From Lithodes maja (lineage: Eukaryota; Arthropoda; Malacostraca; Decapoda; Lithodidae): 64,000 bases of DNA. Each line of letters starts with the position of its first letter. Position 1 is the first letter of the stretch. A model generated the notes under the pieces. The model ran no database searches. It was given only the letters and a program-made list of their open reading frames with translations, and was not told the origin of the DNA. The stretch lies in assembly GCA_037953745.1 (NCBI GenBank), contig JBAKBP010004469.1, positions 1 through 64,000 of the forward strand, given 5' to 3'. This document shows positions 9,972-20,726 of this stretch, piece by piece. The position numbers were made by a program, and so were the translations under genes.

Positions 9972-12525
9972 AAGTTGAGGGAGTGGTGGGAGGGTGGGGG
10001 GTACCATCAGAGGTGAATGGGAATGGTAGTGCACTTGTGGACGTATGTGTGGGGAGGAGGCTGTGGATAGCCAACACCTTCTTCCGACACAGAATGATCC
10101 ACAGGTACACGTGGAAACGGATGTTGACGATGAAGGATAAGACAGTGGTGGAACGAAAGTCATTGATTGATTATGTATGTGTGGATGAACGAATGAAGAA
10201 ATCTGTGATGGATGCTAGGGTGTATAGGGGTATTGGAGGGGGTCTATCTGATCATTATGTAGTGGTAGCTAAGGTTAGGATACAAAAGAAGTGGGTGAGG
10301 AGAGCGGGAGGGAGGCGAGAGGAGGGTGGAATGGTGAGGAGGGTGGAGAGGTTGCAGGAGGAGGAAGTCAGGGAGGAGTACAGGAGAGCAGTGGAAAGAC
10401 GACTAGGTGGGTTCGACCTGGAAGTTATGGAGGAAGTGGAGGAGATGAGCAAGGTGTTTAAGGATGAGATCTGTGCAGCATGTGAGGAGGTGTGTGGAGT
10501 GAGGAGAAGAGGGAGGGGAGTGAAAGGTACAGCATGGTGGACAGAAGAGGTAAGAATAGCTGTGGAAGAAAAGAAGAAAGCATATAGAGAGTGGTTGGGT
10601 AGTAGAGGGAATGAAGATTCCGAGAGACAGAAACGAGCGAGGTACGTGGAGAGTAAGAGGGTGGTGAAGAGAGTAGTGAAGGAAAGTAAGAGGAGAGTAG
10701 ATGAGGAATTTGGAAGGAATCTGAGTGTAAAATGGAGGGAGAGTAAGAAACTGTTCTGGAAAGAAGTCAAGAAAGTTAGGGAAGGTAGCAAGGGAAACAG
10801 TAAGGGTGTGAAAGATAAGAATGGGAGAATGCTAGCCGAGAAGCAAGAGAGAGTCGAAAGATGGAGGGAGTACTTCAGTGAGTTGCTAAATGAAAGGAAT
10901 GAAGAGCCAGCAAACATAGCTGGATATGGTATGGGAGGGAGAAGAAGAGAAGTAGTGGAGGAGGAGGTGGGGATCAGGAGGTCAGAAGTGTGGGAAGCCA
11001 TGAAAAGAGTGAAGTTGGGGAAAGCACCAGGAACAGATGGAGTGTGTGGGGAAATGTTGAGGTATGGTGGTGAGATAGTGATAGAATGGGTATGGAAAAT
11101 GTGCAAACTAGCATGGGAGAAGGGGAGTGCACCCGATGACTGGAAATCTGGCATAATAGTCCCCCTATATAAGGGCAAAGGGGAAAGAGGAGTGTGTGGT
11201 AACCACCGAGGAATATGTCTTCTAAGCGTAGTAGGGAAGGTATACAGTAGGGTAGTGATTGAGAGAGTGAGAGTGAGAACGGAGAAATGGATAGGCGACG
11301 AGCAGGGAGGTTTTAGGAAGGGAAGAGGATGTGTAGATCAGATTTTTACCCTGAATTGTGTTGTGGAGAAGTATCTGGAGAAGAAACAAAAGGTGTATGT
11401 TGCCTTTATGGACTTGGAGAAGGCCTATGACAGAGTGGATAGAGAAGGTTTGTGGAAAGTACTTAGAATATACGGAGTAGAGGGCAAGTTGCTGAAAGCA
11501 GTGAAGAGCATGTATGAGGGTGCAAAGGTGGCAGTACGTGTGGAGAGTGAGCAGAGCGAGTTCTTTGACCTGAATGTTGGTTTGAAACAGGGGTGTGTGA
11601 TGTCCCCGTGGTTGTTTACTGTATATATGGATGGAGTTATGAAAGAAATACTATCAAGAGCAGTGGATGTTGGTGTATCACTGAAAAGGGAGGGAATTGA
11701 GTGGAAGCTACCTATACTGCTGTTTGCGGATGATACAGTTCTGATGAGTGATAATGAATGGGAGTTGCAGGGTCTGGTAAATGAGTTTGGAACAGTGTGC
11801 GAAAAACGGAATTTGAAGGTAAATACGGGGAAGAGCAAGGTTATGGTCTTCGAAAGGGGTGAAGTCACAGAGTGTGAGGTGAAGCTGAACGGTCAGGCTA
11901 TGGAGATCGTCAACTCTTTTAAGTATCTGGGCAGTGTGTTGAGTAAAGATGGGACTATGGATGAAGAGGTGCGGGAGAGGGTACAACAGGGGAAGAGGGT
12001 TGTAGGAACGCTAAAAGCAGTAACAAGAAATTGGGTGGTCAGTATGGAAGTGAAGAAGTCCTTGCATGACAGTGTGGTAATCCCGACACTGACTTACGGA
12101 AGCGAAGCATGGACGTTGGTTGAGAGACTCAGACCAAAAGTGAGAGCAGTGGAAATTAATTACTTAAGGAGTGCGTGCGGAGTTACATGGAGGGATAGAC
12201 AGACTAATGAGGAAGTAAGAAGGAGGTGTGGTGTGGAGGTAGATGTGCTGGAAAGTGTGAAAAGGAACAACTTGAGATGGTTCGGCCATATGGAACGTAT
12301 GGAAAGCGAGATAATGACTAAGAGGGTGTACGAGAGCGAGGTGGAGGGACAGAGGGGGAGAGGTAGACCGAATATGAGGTGGAAGGATGGAGTGAGGAAC
12401 TACATGAACGAAGGCGGTGCTGGTTGGGGGGAGGGGCGTCGACTGACTGGGGACAGAGGTGCATGGGGGCGGTTCGTTCGTGGCCACCCCTTCGGGGATC
12501 ACAGCGTCAGGCAATAGATAGATAG
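9972..12525 (+). mobile_element. 5'-truncated RTE-like LINE with 11-bp TSD
   Basis: The insertion is bounded by acataatacta at 9961-9971 and 12526-12536, a perfect 11-bp target-site duplication. Its 3' end is a short (ATAG)n tail rather than poly(A), as usual for RTE-type LINEs. It is truncated within the endonuclease domain at the 5' side. The long open frame and intact TSD point to a young insertion. Confidence 0.85.
9983..12517 (+). CDS. RTE-like ORF2: partial endonuclease plus reverse transcriptase
   Basis: 844 codons without a stop. Residues about 10-95 are the C-terminal half of an APE endonuclease: an NTFF...YTW motif, then SLIDYVCV, then LSDHYVVV with the catalytic SDH. RT follows, with a GTDGVCGEML-type block, VYVAFMDLEKAYDRV (motif A), a LKQGCVMSPWLF block and FADDTVLM (motif C; F in place of the common Y). 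The end carries TYGSEAWTL and LRWFGHMERM...GRGRP, typical of RTE-class LINEs. The first ATG is probably fortuitous because the 5' part is missing. Endonuclease is incomplete, so autonomous mobility is unlikely. Bases are G-rich on this strand, unlike the AT-rich surroundings. Confidence 0.85.
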   Translation: MVGGWGVPSEVNGNGSALVDVCVGRRLWIANTFFRHRMIHRYTWKRMLTMKDKTVVERKSLIDYVCVDERMKKSVMDARVYRGIGGGLSDHYVVVAKVRIQKKWVRRAGGRREEGGMVRRVERLQEEEVREEYRRAVERRLGGFDLEVMEEVEEMSKVFKDEICAACEEVCGVRRRGRGVKGTAWWTEEVRIAVEEKKKAYREWLGSRGNEDSERQKRARYVESKRVVKRVVKESKRRVDEEFGRNLSVKWRESKKLFWKEVKKVREGSKGNSKGVKDKNGRMLAEKQERVERWREYFSELLNERNEEPANIAGYGMGGRRREVVEEEVGIRRSEVWEAMKRVKLGKAPGTDGVCGEMLRYGGEIVIEWVWKMCKLAWEKGSAPDDWKSGIIVPLYKGKGERGVCGNHRGICLLSVVGKVYSRVVIERVRVRTEKWIGDEQGGFRKGRGCVDQIFTLNCVVEKYLEKKQKVYVAFMDLEKAYDRVDREGLWKVLRIYGVEGKLLKAVKSMYEGAKVAVRVESEQSEFFDLNVGLKQGCVMSPWLFTVYMDGVMKEILSRAVDVGVSLKREGIEWKLPILLFADDTVLMSDNEWELQGLVNEFGTVCEKRNLKVNTGKSKVMVFERGEVTECEVKLNGQAMEIVNSFKYLGSVLSKDGTMDEEVRERVQQGKRVVGTLKAVTRNWVVSMEVKKSLHDSVVIPTLTYGSEAWTLVERLRPKVRAVEINYLRSACGVTWRDRQTNEEVRRRCGVEVDVLESVKRNNLRWFGHMERMESEIMTKRVYESEVEGQRGRGRPNMRWKDGVRNYMNEGGAGWGEGRRLTGDRGAWGRFVRGHPFGDHSVRQ

Positions 12526-12536
12526 ACATAATACTA

Positions 12537-13041
12537 TTATATTAAGTTTTTCTTTCAAAGACAATTCATTCATACAGAATGAACACTCAAATACAGAAAA
12601 AATACAGAAAAAATCGTCTATTCGTTATTACCATTGTGATTGTATTTACAGAGTAAGTAATTTTTCAGAGTCTTCTTGAAACTTAAAAGTGTTAATTTCT
12701 CTCTGATGTATTGCGGGAGATCGTTCCATACCTTCACTCCACGATAAACAACTGATGACTGTGATTGGCTTGAAGTCATGAGAGGGATTTTTAGAAGACC
12801 CTTGTTTCTAAAGTTGTATCTATTATTCCCGTGATATTGAAACATGCTGTTGTCCGTATTATTATATACCGATTTAAAAACAAACAGAGAATTGCAATAA
12901 ATGTTTATGTCACTTAATTTTAAAAGTCTTAGATCATGAAATAAATAATTTGTGTGAGCATATTTTGATTTATATGTCATTGTTCTAATTATAACCCATA
13001 ACTTGGTTTCATGATACATCTAGAGCTGATGTAGATATTTA
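12537..13041 (-). pseudogene. 3' fragment of a non-LTR ORF2
   Basis: The minus ORF 12618-13019 (133 codons) ends with a block like the C-terminus of many LINE ORF2 proteins: YNFRNKGLLKIP, then VVYRGVKVWNDLPQYIRE, then LSFKKTLKNYLL. No catalytic RT motif remains. The downstream side was interrupted by the RTE insertion, so its 3' end may continue below 9971. Confidence 0.65.
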
Positions 13042-13439
13042 TACATTACAGTTAATATTTAACCTATACTTAAGAATAAACTACAATACACAAAGAACCA
13101 GCCGAAATCGTACATGCGATACGATACCGCCAAATTCAAATGTCTTATTGGACCTAAAACTGTCGGGATCATTACCCTATTCCCGACATCTAGGTTGCTC
13201 AATACGATAAATTATATTAATATATACGATAAATTCATATATACTACATATGACCATGTCAATATTGCTTAATAGCATATTAGGCCTTTTATAATCTTAA
13301 CTTATTTACAATCTTATAATATACGATCTACTCGTCCTACGCTGTACCGTGGGGACGAACGTTAGACTGTCATATACCTAGTGACGTCACAGAGACGTAC
13401 ATAAGCACATAAATTATCTTACACTATTGTATTACACGA
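13042..13439. other. AT-rich stretch without recognised content
   Basis: No ORF or repeat match within the window. A small inverted feature around 13200-13240 (atacgataaattatattaatatatacgataaatt) is a short direct repeat of tacgataaatt. Confidence 0.5.
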
Positions 13440-15545
13440 TACTCGTCTACATAAGAGGCTGTGTGTATCTCGGGTGTGTGGGGTATGGGTAGGTCGTGCA
13501 TGTATAGATTGAAAAGTTTGGTGACAAAACAGATCCCTGAGGAACTCCGTTTGGAAATTTCTGATGTTCGATGACTGGCCAGCAAATCATACATGGGCAC
13601 ATCTGCCTGCGAGATAGTTGGCCATCCATCTTTTTGTGTTATTGTGCATGTTTGTGTTGAGAATTTTATTTGTAAGGTTGTGGCAGCAAATGGCATCAAA
13701 AGCTTCACTAATGTCAATTGTAACAAGAAGTGTTTTGTGTTTCTGGCTTCACCCCTACTGTACCATAAGGTACTGTAATAAAAGTCCCCCCCCCCCAGTC
13801 TCAAGCAATGTGGCCAAAATGGCACAATATAACAACTTCCCACCTCAAAAGATGGAGGAATACTGGCTCTCCCAGCCTGTAGAGGCTTGGATATAAGCTG
13901 AGAAGTGTTGCCAACTCTAGAGCAGTGCTCAAACAGTCATGGTACAAGGCACTGCCTTGGAAAGGAAAGTATATTACTGACGGCTCTCTGCCGTCGCTGG
14001 GACTGGGGAGTGATTTATCTACTGACGGCTCTCTGCCGTCGCTGGTACTGAACGAGTTAATTGATGCCATCAAAAACTTTTTGTGTGAGGTCTGTAAGAA
14101 GGGTGTTTGTGGAGTGTAGTGGCCTAAAGCCGTGTTGTGTAGTGGCCTAAATCCGTGTTGTGATGTAGCTAGGGGAATGTGAGGTGTGGTTAGTTATAAT
14201 ATGAGGCATTCTGTAACTTTTGAGGGGGAGCAAAGGAGAGGGATGGGGTGGTGTGAGAAGGGTAGCGTGGGGTCTTTGTTTGGTTTGGAGATTGTGATGA
14301 CACCATGCTTCCAGATGTTGGGTATTATGTTGTGTGAATAGCTGTAGTTTGATAAGTTGGTGAGTGCTTGGATGCCTTGTGGTCCTTGTGTCTAAGGTGT
14401 ATGTTACTTATTTTGTCTGGGCCACAGGCGGATGAGTGTTTGAGGTTGTTGATGATATGCTTTGTCTGACTGTTAATGAAGGGTGCATAGTTCAGGTCTG
14501 TAGGGAATAGTCTCTTTCGTCGGATGGCTCATCGATTGTCACGGTGGGGGTTAAGATGGATGACTCGTTAAAAATTATTGATAAGAATGTTTGCTTGTTG
14601 TTTGTTTGAAGGTATGGTGTGTGTGTTGTTGTGATGGCAGCATAGTGATTGAGTTGTGTTGCTGTTGGAGAGTGCTATACCGTTTAGTGTTTTGTAGAGT
14701 TTACTGGTTTTTATTTTGTGATAAAGTGTTTGGAGGTAACTATTCCAGTTTAGTGTTTGTTGTTCTAGTACTTTGTTGTTAATTTGAGTGTATAGTGCAT
14801 GTATTTGTTGTGCAGTGTCCTGTGTGTGGGGCGTTGGGGAGTGTTTTAGTGTGTGATAAGGTAATTTATTTCTGGTGTAAAATTGGGGTTGTGTTGCTTT
14901 ATGTTACCTCTATGATGTGTTCTTTGTCTGCGTTTTTAATAATTGTATTGAAAGAGTGTACGGCATCGTTGATGTTTGTAATAGGTGTACTGTTTCGAGT
15001 TTCGAGCTTTTGTTCTGTTTCAATTGTGAAAGCTTCACAGTTGGCTCTTCTATAAGTAGTGTATGTGTATCTGTGGCCAGCTGGGGTGATTCTGGTTTTG
15101 GTGTTGTGTTTGGTGGTTCCGTCTTCCTGATCCTGTAGCACGGCTAAGGTCTGGGGTGGCGTAAGGGCTTTGGACCAGGGATTCCCCAGGCAAGTAAGGT
15201 GGTGAGTTGTGCGACCCGGCCTGGCCAATCACCAGTCTTGGCCTTCTCTTCTTACCATCCTATAATCCAGTTCTGTGTGAGTACCGTGGGCTGGTGATTT
15301 CCAGGGAGGGCGTAGGGGCTTCCACGCTCAGAGCCATGAGAGGTACAGGCATGGGAATGATGGGGGTCCATAGTCTGCCAAAGGTGGAGGGGTGGAGGGT
15401 CACGATGCGGTTGTCCAAAATACCTATTCCGATGATGTGGAGGGTGTGGAATAGAGGGGGCATGTGAACGGGAGCTGTCGTATCGCTGGTGTGGCCGTCA
15501 GGAATGCTGGGAGTAATGTGAGTGCTGGAGTACTAGGGTAGTTGG
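13440..15545 (-). pseudogene. Decayed jockey-like LINE
   Basis: Read on the minus strand from high to low coordinates, frames shift repeatedly. An endonuclease tail lies near 15260-15463 (SPRYSHRTGL), a linker at 14899-15228 (AFTIETEQKLETRNSTPITN, then DAVHSFNTIIKNA), and RT remnants at 13440-13780 with (I/V)PQGSVLSPNF and an active-site region degraded to YVDE. The order endonuclease, linker, RT fits one ORF2. A short repeat (13790-14052) interrupts the RT part. Many stops and shifts: an old copy. Confidence 0.65.
13790..14052 (+). repeat. Unclassified hairpin-bearing repeat, copy 1
   Basis: A roughly 250-bp segment that interrupts the LINE RT remnant and recurs in reverse at 16522-16770. 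Shared landmarks are TGTGGCCAAA near one end, CTGAGAAGTGTTGCCAA in the middle, and a perfect short hairpin GACGGC-tctct-GCCGTC that occurs twice here (about 13979 and 14022). No coding content is evident. Confidence 0.65.
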
Positions 15546-15972
15546 AGATGTTGGGGAACATGCTCAACATAAACAAACAGTTGCATTCTATCAGTCACAT
15601 ACAACTAAAAAAGTTCTTAGTTCAATACATCTCTGTAAGCTAGTAATCATGTGGAACGGTGTTGCATGCAGCCATCACTAAACTGTTATGGTCCCAAGCT
15701 CCCTCTCATCTATCACCTCATACCTTCAAGCCACCCTTCGCCCAAAACACTTTTCTATTATTGTGTATGATAATAGCAGGGTAAGAAATATCTAGACGAA
15801 ACGTTAATTAAGTTTGAGTTCATGTAATATTGCCACAAAACTCTGTGTTAGTCCTTCCACTATTATTGTTTTAATTTAATTTAGGGGTGGTCATAGGTAC
15901 CGAATCATGGTTAGGCTGGCCCACTACCTACAGACCAAAGGAATCGATTCCCGCTCTGAACTAACGACTTAC
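15546..15972. other. Intergenic or intronic sequence
   Basis: No supportable ORF. This lies downstream (minus direction) of the last host exon seen, and starts with that exon's splice donor (GTAAGT on the minus strand, 15967-15972). The next exon of the transporter is not recognisable here. Confidence 0.5.
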
Positions 15973-16102
15973 GTAAATAGCGCCTTGAGTCCTGGGCCTA
16001 GGTGGATGCGAGTGGTGGTGGAGGAAAGGGAGGGAGGAGAGGGAGGCTGGGAAGGAAAGTACACCACCACAGCCACCAATAACACTCCACACATACCAGC
16101 TC
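15973..16102 (-). CDS. SLC49A4-like: SLC49A4-like MFS transporter, exon d
   Basis: 130-nt exon with acceptor TCTTACAG before 16102 and donor GTAAGT after 15973 (minus strand). Two bases complete a Gly codon begun by the upstream exon; two bases are left for the next. It codes a hydrophobic membrane segment (CGVLLVAVVVYFPSQPP) followed by a Pro/Ser-rich cytosolic loop. In DIRC2/SLC49A4 the sixth helix similarly ends in YFPPRPPLPP before a Ser-rich loop. Codons are open throughout. The product is expected in the lysosomal membrane by family analogy. Confidence 0.75.
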
Positions 16103-16243
16103 CTGTAAGATAAAGTATAGTACATTATACCAGATTACATTTTTTATTATCTATAATCCTTAGCTAAGAACAAACACACTAAAAATTATCATATGTACAC
16201 TAGCACAAACGAAAATTACTGCTAAATCAGTATGCGTACAGAC

Positions 16244-16372
16244 CTATGTATAACAAAATCATGATCTCCTGGCGGACCTCATCAACGGTGACGGTATCAG
16301 ACGGTACTTCGACAAGCAGTGGCTCCAGGTAGCTCCCTACGGCTCCCAACTGTAAAGACCCCATCATCACGG
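16244..16372 (-). CDS. SLC49A4-like: SLC49A4-like MFS transporter, exon c
   Basis: 129-nt exon. The acceptor is GTTTTCAG before 16372; the donor is GT but weak (GTCTGT). Phase is 2+126+1, matching both neighbours. The product AVMMGSLQLGAVGSYLEPLL corresponds to the fifth helix region of SLC49A4, then an acidic segment (VTVDEVRQE) and the start of helix 6 (IMILLYIG). The weak donor could point to regulated splicing or to decay, but the frame is open and phases agree. Confidence 0.75.
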
Positions 16373-16521
16373 CTGAAAACCACACAAGTTTATTCAGCTT
16401 GAGAAGGACTAAGAAATAGATAGTGAGTATATTGATTCTTAGAGATCTTTCTTTCAGGATGATGACACCTTTTTTACCTCTACTATCCCAGCAATGAACG
16501 AGAGCCACCACTAAAAAAGTA

Positions 16522-16770
16522 ACTCGCCAGTATCAGCGACGGCTCTCAGCCATCAGTAATATGCGGTCCTTGTAACTGCCAGTATCGAGCGGTAGCTGCT
16601 AACATGACTTGTAGGCACTGCTCTGAGGAATTGGCAACACTTCTCAGCTTGGCTGTAAGCCTCCACAGGCTGGCTGGGTTAGTGTTTCACCAACTTCTGA
16701 GGTGGGAGTGTGTGCTCTCTTGCCTCTAAAGGCACTTTGGCCACACTACCTGGTACTGGAGGGTATTTTA
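16522..16770 (-). repeat. Unclassified hairpin-bearing repeat, copy 2
   Basis: Reverse-oriented relative of 13790-14052, sitting in a host intron. It keeps the CTGAGAAGTGTTGCCAA block (as TTGGCAACACTTCTCAG) and GACGGCTCTC, but the hairpin arm is mutated. The two copies differ by many indels. Confidence 0.6.
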
Positions 16771-16835
16771 TGGTAATATCCTCTGGTACAGTATGGGTTA
16801 ATAGCCCTGTAAATGCAGTGAAGTTCTTTTGATAA

Positions 16836-16975
16836 CCCCTTCAGTACAGTGACACCTTTTTGAAAGCTCCTTTCGTACAGTGACGCCTTTTTGATAGCCT
16901 CTTCAATACAATGACGCCCTTCTTTACACCCCCTTCTGTACAATGACGTTTATTTTTATAGTCCCTTCAATACAT
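16836..16975 (+). repeat. Diverged ~31-bp minisatellite
   Basis: About five units of the form CCCCTTCAGTACAGTGACACC plus TTTTTGAAAG. Units differ at several positions. It sits in the intron between exons b and c. Confidence 0.7.
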
Positions 16976-17042
16976 CGGATGTAACACGAAAGCGCTTGAG
17001 ACTCCGTGTTTTTCTTCCTTCCTTGTGGATAATCTGCATGTA

Positions 17043-17091
<49 letters not shown>
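17043..17091 (+). repeat. (AT)n microsatellite
   Basis: An almost perfect run of AT dinucleotides of about 45 bp in the same intron. Confidence 0.95.
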
Positions 17092-17092
<1 letters not shown>

Positions 17093-17268
17093 TATATCAT
17101 AATAAATACCAAGCGTAGATCTGGAATAACACCATAATAATTATATGTTAGTGTCACTTATAGAGTAACTCGTCAGTATTAAAAGTTATTTACTTGAAGA
17201 ATATACATGGAGGAACACAAATACTCATGTTGATATTCATGTTACCAATAGCTTGAAATTGCAATTAC

Positions 17269-17381
17269 CCATGGCTGTAGTTCGTTCAGTGGGCGGGAAC
17301 CACACAGCAGCCACAACGGGCGGTGTGATGAGGAGGAAAGGGGATGATATACCCACCAATATGGCGCCCACGTGACATAAC
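17269..17381 (-). CDS. SLC49A4-like: SLC49A4-like MFS transporter, exon b
   Basis: 113-nt exon. The acceptor is CTATACAG before 17381 and the donor is GTAATT after 17269 (minus strand). Phase 1+111+1 fits exon a (two bases left over) and exon c (needs two). It codes CHVGAILVGISSPFLL, then VVAAVWFPPTERTTAM. The WF(P/S)..(E)R(A/T)TA motif is the conserved loop after helix 4 in the SLC49 family, which makes this the most diagnostic exon. I found it by looking for the piece needed between exons a and c. Confidence 0.8.
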
Positions 17382-17579
17382 CTGTATAGAGACAATCAGG
17401 AAATCTTCGAAATATGAATTATGAAAACGAATACTGAATTATGGCAATCAAACCTAAAGTAAATATTTACATGACCAAATAAGATTATGCATAAATTATT
17501 TGATCATGTCAGTTCCACGCAAGAAACTATCATTGATAGAAATAACAAATTAATTATATATTAAAGAAACACTTGTATT

Positions 17580-19830
17580 GTAACGAACATTTTATAATAA
17601 GAATATAACATAAGAAAACAGGAGTCTGCAGAACAAGGCAGAAGCCTTTCACACCCAGCCCATCACGTCCATGTGCCTGTCTAATTTTGTCTTGAATCTT
17701 TCTATCGTTCTTGATCCTACTATAGAAATTCGGTAGCTTATTCAACATAGCCACAACTCTGTTACCAAACCAGTGTTTGCCTATATCCTTTCTGAAGCGA
17801 AATTTATCTATATTGAAACCATTTGTTCGAGTTATTTCGCTACCACTGAGTGGTACTACTTCCAAGGAATCTATGTCCATTCTGTAATAAGGTCACCAAA
17901 ACTGAACAGTATAATCCGTATGTGGCCTCACTAATGCTTGTTAAAGTTTCAAGATTACGGCTGCTGTTATTTTACTCATGCTTCTAGATATAAATCCAAG
18001 AACTCTATTTGCCTTATTTAGTACACTAATGCATTGTTTTTTTGGTTTCAGTTCACTACTGATGATGATTCTCAAATCTTTCTCACTGTATGTGTTTCTT
18101 ATATCTATGTTATCTAATTTATATCCTGCATTTTCTATCGTTTTCCCAAATTTCACTACACTGCATATATGTACATTGAACTTCATATGCCAATATACTG
18201 GCCATTCATGTAGTGTATCTAGATCTCTTTGTAAATCTTGGATAAACTTTAATTACTAACTCTTCCAGTCTCTTCCTATTTTAGTGTCATTGGCAAATTT
18301 ACTGATCTTGCTAGTTATGCCTACACCAAGGTCATCAATGTAATGATGAACAACAGAGGACCCAAAACAGATACTTGTGGAACCCCACTCTTCACTGCAC
18401 TCCAATCTGATTTTATACCATTTATGCTAACTCTTTCTTTCCTACCAATTAACATGGCCTGATCCATCTTAATAGAGTTCTCCCTATTCCGTGGGCTTAT
18501 ACTTTTCTCAATCTTTCGTGGGGGACTTTATCGAATGCCTTACTGAAATCTACATAAATTATATCATATTCTTTGTCTTTGTCTACTGTTTCGTATGCTT
18601 TGTGAAACAGGACCGACCCTTCATGAAACCATGCTAATAATCTTTAATAATTTGATTACGTCTTAGATCATCTCTGATTTGTTTTTTCACTTTTGAGTGA
18701 AGGAGACATAAGGCAAGCTGCCTGTAACAAGTGTCTTCCCCATAGTTGAGTGACAGAACTAAATTCAAGGTATGTTAGAGTCAAAATGTCTGGACACACG
18801 GAGCTTGAAGCGGTTTAATTCATAGGATGACTTGCATTTCGAAACCCATTAACGCCATTAGACAGTACACTAGGACCATGCGACTGGGAGAGTGTAACTA
18901 GCAGAGAAGGGGTGTTGTAGATAGAGAAAGCTGGTGGAATGGCTTTGATATGTGTGTTAATAAAATGCATACGTTGTCGAGGTGACCCCCGACTGGGTGC
19001 GAACATGATATACATGCTAGGACGTACTACACACTCACTAAATGTCCGCCACGGCTGGGATCAAACCCAAGTCAAGCAGATTCACACTTGAGCATGCTCT
19101 CCACTTGACCGCCGCGGCTCCAGGGAAAGACAGATTGAGGAAGAGAGTTCCAAAGCTTACTTGTTGAGTAGAAGACTGGGATAATCGGTTCACTCTTGGG
19201 ATTGAAAGTTGGACAGAATAACGGTGGGAGTGTGTTGAAAGGTGGGTGGCCCCCACTCTCTCTAAGGGAGGAGGTAACTATACAGTGAGAAAACTCTGAA
19301 GAATACTGATTATTGCAATAGCGTGTAGAGAGAGATTGTAGGGAATTAGTAGAAGAGAGTTAATGAGACAAAGAGCTTTTGACTACTCTTTCGAGAAGTG
19401 CGATATGGGTGGAACCTCCCTACACATGCAAACAATACTCAATACATGAGTGCACTGCGCCGCTATGCAGAGCAAGAAGGTGTGCTGGGGTGAAGAACCC
19501 ACGGAGACGTTGCTATAAATGATTCTAATAATTTGCCTACAACTGATGTCAAACTAACTGGATGTTATTATGAAGCAATTGATTTGTCACCTTTTAAAAT
19601 ATTGGTACAACATTTGCAAGTCTCCACTTGTCAGGTACTAGACCCGAAGTAAGATCATTATTAAATAGTTATGTTAAAGGGTACCTAATTTCTTCTTTAC
19701 ATTATTTTAATAATCTAGGTCTCTAGGATAATGAAGTCCGGTCCAGGTAATTATTATGGTTTTAGATTGTCTAACTGTTCAAGTACATCGTTTCTACTGT
19801 TAAATATGTTGAGTCACACAGACAGACTGA
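17580..19830 (-). pseudogene. Decayed CR1-like LINE in a host intron
   Basis: Read on the minus strand: 19530-19830 carries an RT N-terminal block (SGLVPDKWRLANVVPIF). About 18480-18600 gives EYDIIYVDFSKAFDKVPHERL-type motif A. About 18330-18420 gives SGVPQ.SVLGPLLFI. 17941-18186 gives NTYSEKDLRIIISSELKPKKQ, then NRVLGFISRS. 17554-17880 gives FRFRKDIGKHWFGNRVV...LNKLPNFY. These are CR1-clade hallmarks in the right order. Many stops and shifts, and an insertion-like stretch at 18660-19510. It sits between exons a and b, in the gene's orientation. Confidence 0.8.
18660..19510. other. Unidentified stretch inside the CR1 relic, with a tRNA-like segment
   Basis: This roughly 850-bp stretch separates the two halves of the CR1 RT and looks like a later insertion. 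On the minus strand at about 19045-19115, GGTCAAGTGGA and GGGTTTGATCCC resemble pol III A and B boxes of a tRNA-derived SINE. Ends and target duplication could not be fixed. Two short minus ORFs here have no recognisable domain. Confidence 0.4.
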
Positions 19831-20726
19831 AACAATGTGTTTGTGTTCTACTTTAATTTTCTTACCTTTATCTACCTATCTATTTAAAGAACACTATAAT
19901 TAAATTGGCATACAGTAAATTGGCTGATGAGTCTTAGAGGTGGGGACTAAACAAGAAGTCCACTTCTTACCCCACTATCTTTTCATAGATAAGTTGATTC
20001 CATTTGTAGGCTACACTTTAGTATAAACTCGTGGCCTTAAATGTTTTAAGTTATCTCGAACTGAATCTAATCTTCTTATTATTTACTTACTTAGTATATG
20101 TATTTCATGGGTTAATTTAGGAAGTTTGCGAAACCAGAAACGGCCATACTTTGTCCTTGACTGTACACTCTACGACACACACATCACGGCTCTTTCTGAC
20201 TACTCGAACGGTTTAAATGAAACCTCGAAACATATATACTGGGTTAAAGGTGAATTACATAAGCTGCATACCTCGTAAGATGTGTATTTTGTATGCATCA
20301 AAACATATTAAGGATGCTCAGGTTTGTGTATAATAAAGTAAATTTACGTCAGTAAAGAAAACAAATATTAAACAGTTTGATATCTGGTGGCATCTGATAG
20401 TTGACTGTCTTGCAAATTTCCCGCCTTCCAGTATTACGATGACGTCATAAATCCCGATAGTTGTCAGACAACAGAAATTTACCTTTAACTTGACCCTATT
20501 TATTTTATATGTTAGGGGCAAATTTAAGGATATTCCCGATAATGGTGTATTACTAGAGCATTTAACGTTCTGTTAGATAACTTATCTCACTTTTTTATCA
20601 TCTTTGGGTAATTCACCTTTAAACATTAAAAAGAAGATTAGTTTTAGTCCGAAACTGCCTCGAATATTAAAGGTCACCATTTGTGTTACGGAGTGTACAG
20701 TACGTCATTATGAATTGCGAACTTAC
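19831..20726. other. Intron without recognised elements
   Basis: AT-rich intronic sequence between the CR1 relic and exon a. I see no ORF, repeat copy or RNA gene. The exon a donor (GTAAGT, minus strand) is at 20721-20726. Confidence 0.5.

Noticed and set aside
10255..11178. 307-codon antisense ORF across the RTE
   Set aside because: Shadow of the intact sense RT frame, Ser/Leu/Thr/Phe-rich with no domain.
15907..16113. Plus-strand 68-codon ORF
   Set aside because: It is the antisense of host exon d, which has consistent splice sites and phase on the minus strand.
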